From Candidatus Atribacteria bacterium 1244-E10-H5-B2 (GTDB lineage: Bacteria; Atribacterota; JS1; SB-45; 34-128): 7,751 bases of DNA. This document shows positions 6,286 to 7,751 of the stretch, one piece after another. The stretch covers positions 1 through 7,751 of the forward strand of contig NMQN01000837.1 in the NCBI GenBank assembly GCA_003575245.1. Direction: 5' to 3'. Made by a program: the position numbers and the translations under genes. Each line of letters starts with the position of its first letter. Position 1 is the stretch's first letter. The notes under the pieces were generated by a model. That model saw nothing but the letters and a program-made list of their open reading frames with translations, made no database searches and had not been told where the DNA came from.

Positions 6286-6414
6286 TTTTTAATCGCCTCT
6301 GTTTTTTTAGGCAAACAAAATATTATTTTTTCTACTTCTATATCAGTAATGAAAGTATGCCCATATTGGTGTATCTTCGGAATCGTAGATCTCATCTCTA
6401 ATTTTTACTTTCAT
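6282..6414 (-). pseudogene. Small conserved-looking gene of about 43 codons, broken by one extra base
   Basis: The ATG at 6414 overlaps the TGA stop of the preceding gene (ATGA). The frame reads MKVKIRDEIYDSEDTPI then WAYFHY and stops at TGA 6345-6343. From the shift on, the next frame reads ITDIEVEKIIFCLPKKTEAIKK and ends at TGA 6284-6282, which overlaps the next ATG. Removing one base near 6351 joins them into a 43-residue protein with four-base overlaps at both ends. The total of 133 nt is exactly one more than 44 codons. The N-terminus resembles small phage proteins I recall beginning MKVKI..IYD; that is memory, not a search. Alternatively the downstream frame could start alone at the ATG at 6395 (37 codons), though its SD is poor. 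Function unknown. Confidence 0.55.
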
Positions 6415-6599
6415 TTTTTATATTCTTCTCGTTTATTTTTCGATGAATTTTGGTGTCCTGAGGCATAACGATAATAATTACGGAGAGCATATTTCTGAAA
6501 TAATGGCAGACTGTTCCACCAAACATTTAACTTTCCTTCCAAATCTTTAATCTCTTTTTCTTTTTCTTCATATTCTTCTAACTCTGCCCTAGTTACCAT
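6411..6599 (-). CDS. Small charged, probably helical protein, function unknown
   Basis: 62 residues. Residues about 4-24 (RAELEEYEEKEKEIKDLEGKL) are highly charged with a heptad-like pattern, suggesting a short coiled coil. An aromatic stretch follows (VWWNSLPLFQKYALRNYY, about 26-43), then a basic, asparagine- and lysine-rich tail. There is no signal peptide or membrane helix. SD AAGGA (6609-6605) lies 5 nt before the ATG, a good start signal. The TGA stop overlaps the ATG of the next small gene. I do not recognise a family; a cytoplasmic small phage or island protein fits best. Confidence 0.65.
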   Translation of the reverse strand: MVTRAELEEYEEKEKEIKDLEGKLNVWWNSLPLFQKYALRNYYRYASGHQNSSKNKREEYKK

Positions 6600-6634
6600 A
6601 ATAATCCTTCTTCCCTCTCTTCATTATTTCCATT

Positions 6635-7663
6635 TTAATTTTTTAATAATAAATTCAAAATTGTATCCTTCTCAAGGCTCTCAGGAGAAAGGTCAATATC
6701 TCTTTTATCCTTATTATTGACAAGTTCAGCGCCCGCTTTTGATAAAATATCTTTAAGTTCTATACTGTCTTGATAGAAACTCATAAGATACTTTCTACTG
6801 TTTTCAGCAAACTTTGAGTCAGATGTTGTGATTGACATGCCGATTGATGTTTCGGCGAAATAGAATCTGCTTTCATCCGTTGTAGTAATTAACAATCCCA
6901 GCACTCTTTGCTTTTGGGTGATTTCAGACTGAACAACTGTAATGATGCTGTTAGGGTTAACCATATACTTCTCCCCAAAGTCTTTAGCTTTTTCTTTAGC
7001 AACGATTATCTTAAAGGGGACTTTTACATCGCTGTTATAGTTGTAGTAGTTTAAGAAGAGAATGAAACTATCTTTTGACTGTCTCTTCACATAAAACAGC
7101 TCTGTTGCTCCAGTGGGTGCGTTGGTGATATCACCTGAGAATAGAATGTTTCCTTCGTCTGTTCTATAACTGCCATCCCAGCCAATCTTACCGACAGATG
7201 GGGAGAGCAAGGAGAGGTCTAAGTCTACTACGTTATGCTCAACGTTCTCCCAATAAATTCCAACGAGCATATCCTGTGGGATGGAGATGTAAGTTCCTGA
7301 TGGAAAGTTACCAGTAAACTGCTTTTCGGTTGCAGGTAGACTATAGTTTATATAGTCGGGAATGTAAATCTTTTTACCCTTCACGTTCTTTCTAACATCT
7401 TCTACAATTGAGTCCAAGACAATAGCTAAGGTCATCTTTGCTGTTGGTTTATTCTCGAAGCTAAAATCTGTAGCATATGCCTTTCCATTTCGTATTCTGT
7501 ATAAGATTGAGTCAACATCTTTTGTCCTAAATTTTAAGGCATAGGCAAGTCTAATTTTCCTGAAGGTGTTAACCCTTTTTAACTCACTCCTTAATTTGTC
7601 TTCATCTATCCTGTCACTCGTTTTGATTTTAGCAGTGATTTCATTAAGATAGTCTTCTGGCAT
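6635..7663 (-). CDS. Hypothetical protein with TerD-like motifs, likely missing its N-terminal part
   Basis: 342 residues from the ATG at 7663. Residues about 1-100 are helical and basic; the centre (about 120-225) is predicted beta-rich and carries VDLDLS (146-151) and FSGDIT (175-180). This spacing resembles the DLD and SGD motifs of TerD/calcium-binding stress proteins, and I judge a TerD-like beta-sandwich possible but unproven. The C-terminal 90 residues are helical and charged. No signal peptide or membrane helix is seen, so it is probably cytoplasmic. The ATG has no Shine-Dalgarno, and an in-frame TAA lies 20 codons upstream. A different frame reads protein-like sequence straight up to this ATG, so the true gene probably begins outside the window. 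It ends 35 nt before the 62-residue gene. A TerD-type protein would fit a stress or phage-response island. Confidence 0.6.
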   Translation of the reverse strand: MPEDYLNEITAKIKTSDRIDEDKLRSELKRVNTFRKIRLAYALKFRTKDVDSILYRIRNGKAYATDFSFENKPTAKMTLAIVLDSIVEDVRKNVKGKKIYIPDYINYSLPATEKQFTGNFPSGTYISIPQDMLVGIYWENVEHNVVDLDLSLLSPSVGKIGWDGSYRTDEGNILFSGDITNAPTGATELFYVKRQSKDSFILFLNYYNYNSDVKVPFKIIVAKEKAKDFGEKYMVNPNSIITVVQSEITQKQRVLGLLITTTDESRFYFAETSIGMSITTSDSKFAENSRKYLMSFYQDSIELKDILSKAGAELVNNKDKRDIDLSPESLEKDTILNLLLKN

Positions 7664-7750
7664 TGGCTTGTGATAGTGAATTGCTAATTTCCTTACTTTG
7701 TTGATAATAGTTTTTAACTCTCGATTAGTTCGAAACGCTAAAAATATTGG
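7664..7750 (-). pseudogene. Out-of-frame upstream part of the TerD-like gene (partial)
   Basis: From 7750 downward one frame reads PIFLAFRTNRELKTIINKV, then RKLAIHYHKP, with no stop, until the ATG of the downstream gene at 7663. Adding one base after the CC at 7665-7664 would fuse this to MPEDYLNEI without interruption. The stretch continues off the window, so it is probably the preceding coding sequence of the same gene, separated by a one-base loss or base error. Only 29 codons are visible, so this stays moderate. Confidence 0.45.
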
Positions 7751-7751
7751 T

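Larger units (their letters stand above)
6635..7751 (-). other. Proposed full extent of the TerD-like gene in this window
   Basis: If the one-base break near 7664 is an error, the coding sequence runs off the 7751 edge and the protein is longer than the 342 residues readable in a single frame. The 5' end, promoter and true start would then lie outside the window. Confidence 0.35.

Noticed and set aside
6589..6633. 14-codon minus-strand open frame beginning MEIMKRGKKDYYG before the 62-residue gene
   Set aside because: No ribosome binding site, and its purine-rich body is explained by the SD region of the downstream gene.
48..7751. Alternative genetic code with TGA as tryptophan
   Set aside because: TGA serves as stop in compact ATGA overlaps and in several gene ends; one suspicious TGA at 48-50 is not enough.

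Overview
This is an AT-rich window (roughly one third G+C by eye). Every gene I can support lies on the minus strand, so transcription runs from high to low coordinates. Clear Shine-Dalgarno sites, ATGA and TAAATG junctions and a sigma70-type promoter indicate bacterial DNA. Tandem phage-type DNA methyltransferases with a ParB-domain methyltransferase at the end suggest a prophage, phage or phage-derived island in a low-GC bacterium. No integrase, terminase, capsid, tRNA, rRNA, CRISPR array or insertion sequence is visible, so this is inference.

Region A (7751 to 6635): a gene of unrecognised function with TerD-like motifs in its middle. It is probably the 3' part of a longer gene, because a neighbouring frame stays open up to its apparent start. 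Region B (6599 to 6040): three tightly packed small genes. They encode a 62-residue charged protein, a ~43-residue protein whose frame is broken by one extra base, and an 81-residue protein with one N-terminal membrane helix.

Region C (6005 to 5869): a strong promoter (TTGACA, 17 bp, TAAAAT), then a leader with a near-perfect 24-bp hairpin and U-tract ending just before the next start codon. An alternative hairpin overlaps the terminator's 5' arm. This is the layout of a transcription attenuator, or of a short RNA with a leaky terminator.

Region D (5868 to 48): four consecutive beta-class amino-methyltransferases (motif IV before motifs X and I), packed as one operon. The first (5868 to 4251) is split into two overlapping frames, with the catalytic DPPY motif in one and the AdoMet-binding motif in the other. 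The second (4227 to 2800) is an SPPYW enzyme. The third (2799 to 1099) is a DPPY enzyme with an inserted XRE-like helix-turn-helix. The fourth (1085 to 48) fuses a ParB-like domain to a DPPY methyltransferase and stops before its AdoMet-binding motif. No restriction endonuclease is present, so the likely role is orphan or viral self-methylation (protection of phage DNA), not a classical restriction-modification system.

Three apparent frame breaks (near 7664, 6351 and 4610) and one early in-frame TGA (48-50) fall within 7.7 kb. That points either to uncorrected base errors in the assembly or to a decaying element. Resolving this decides whether the split genes are real biology.
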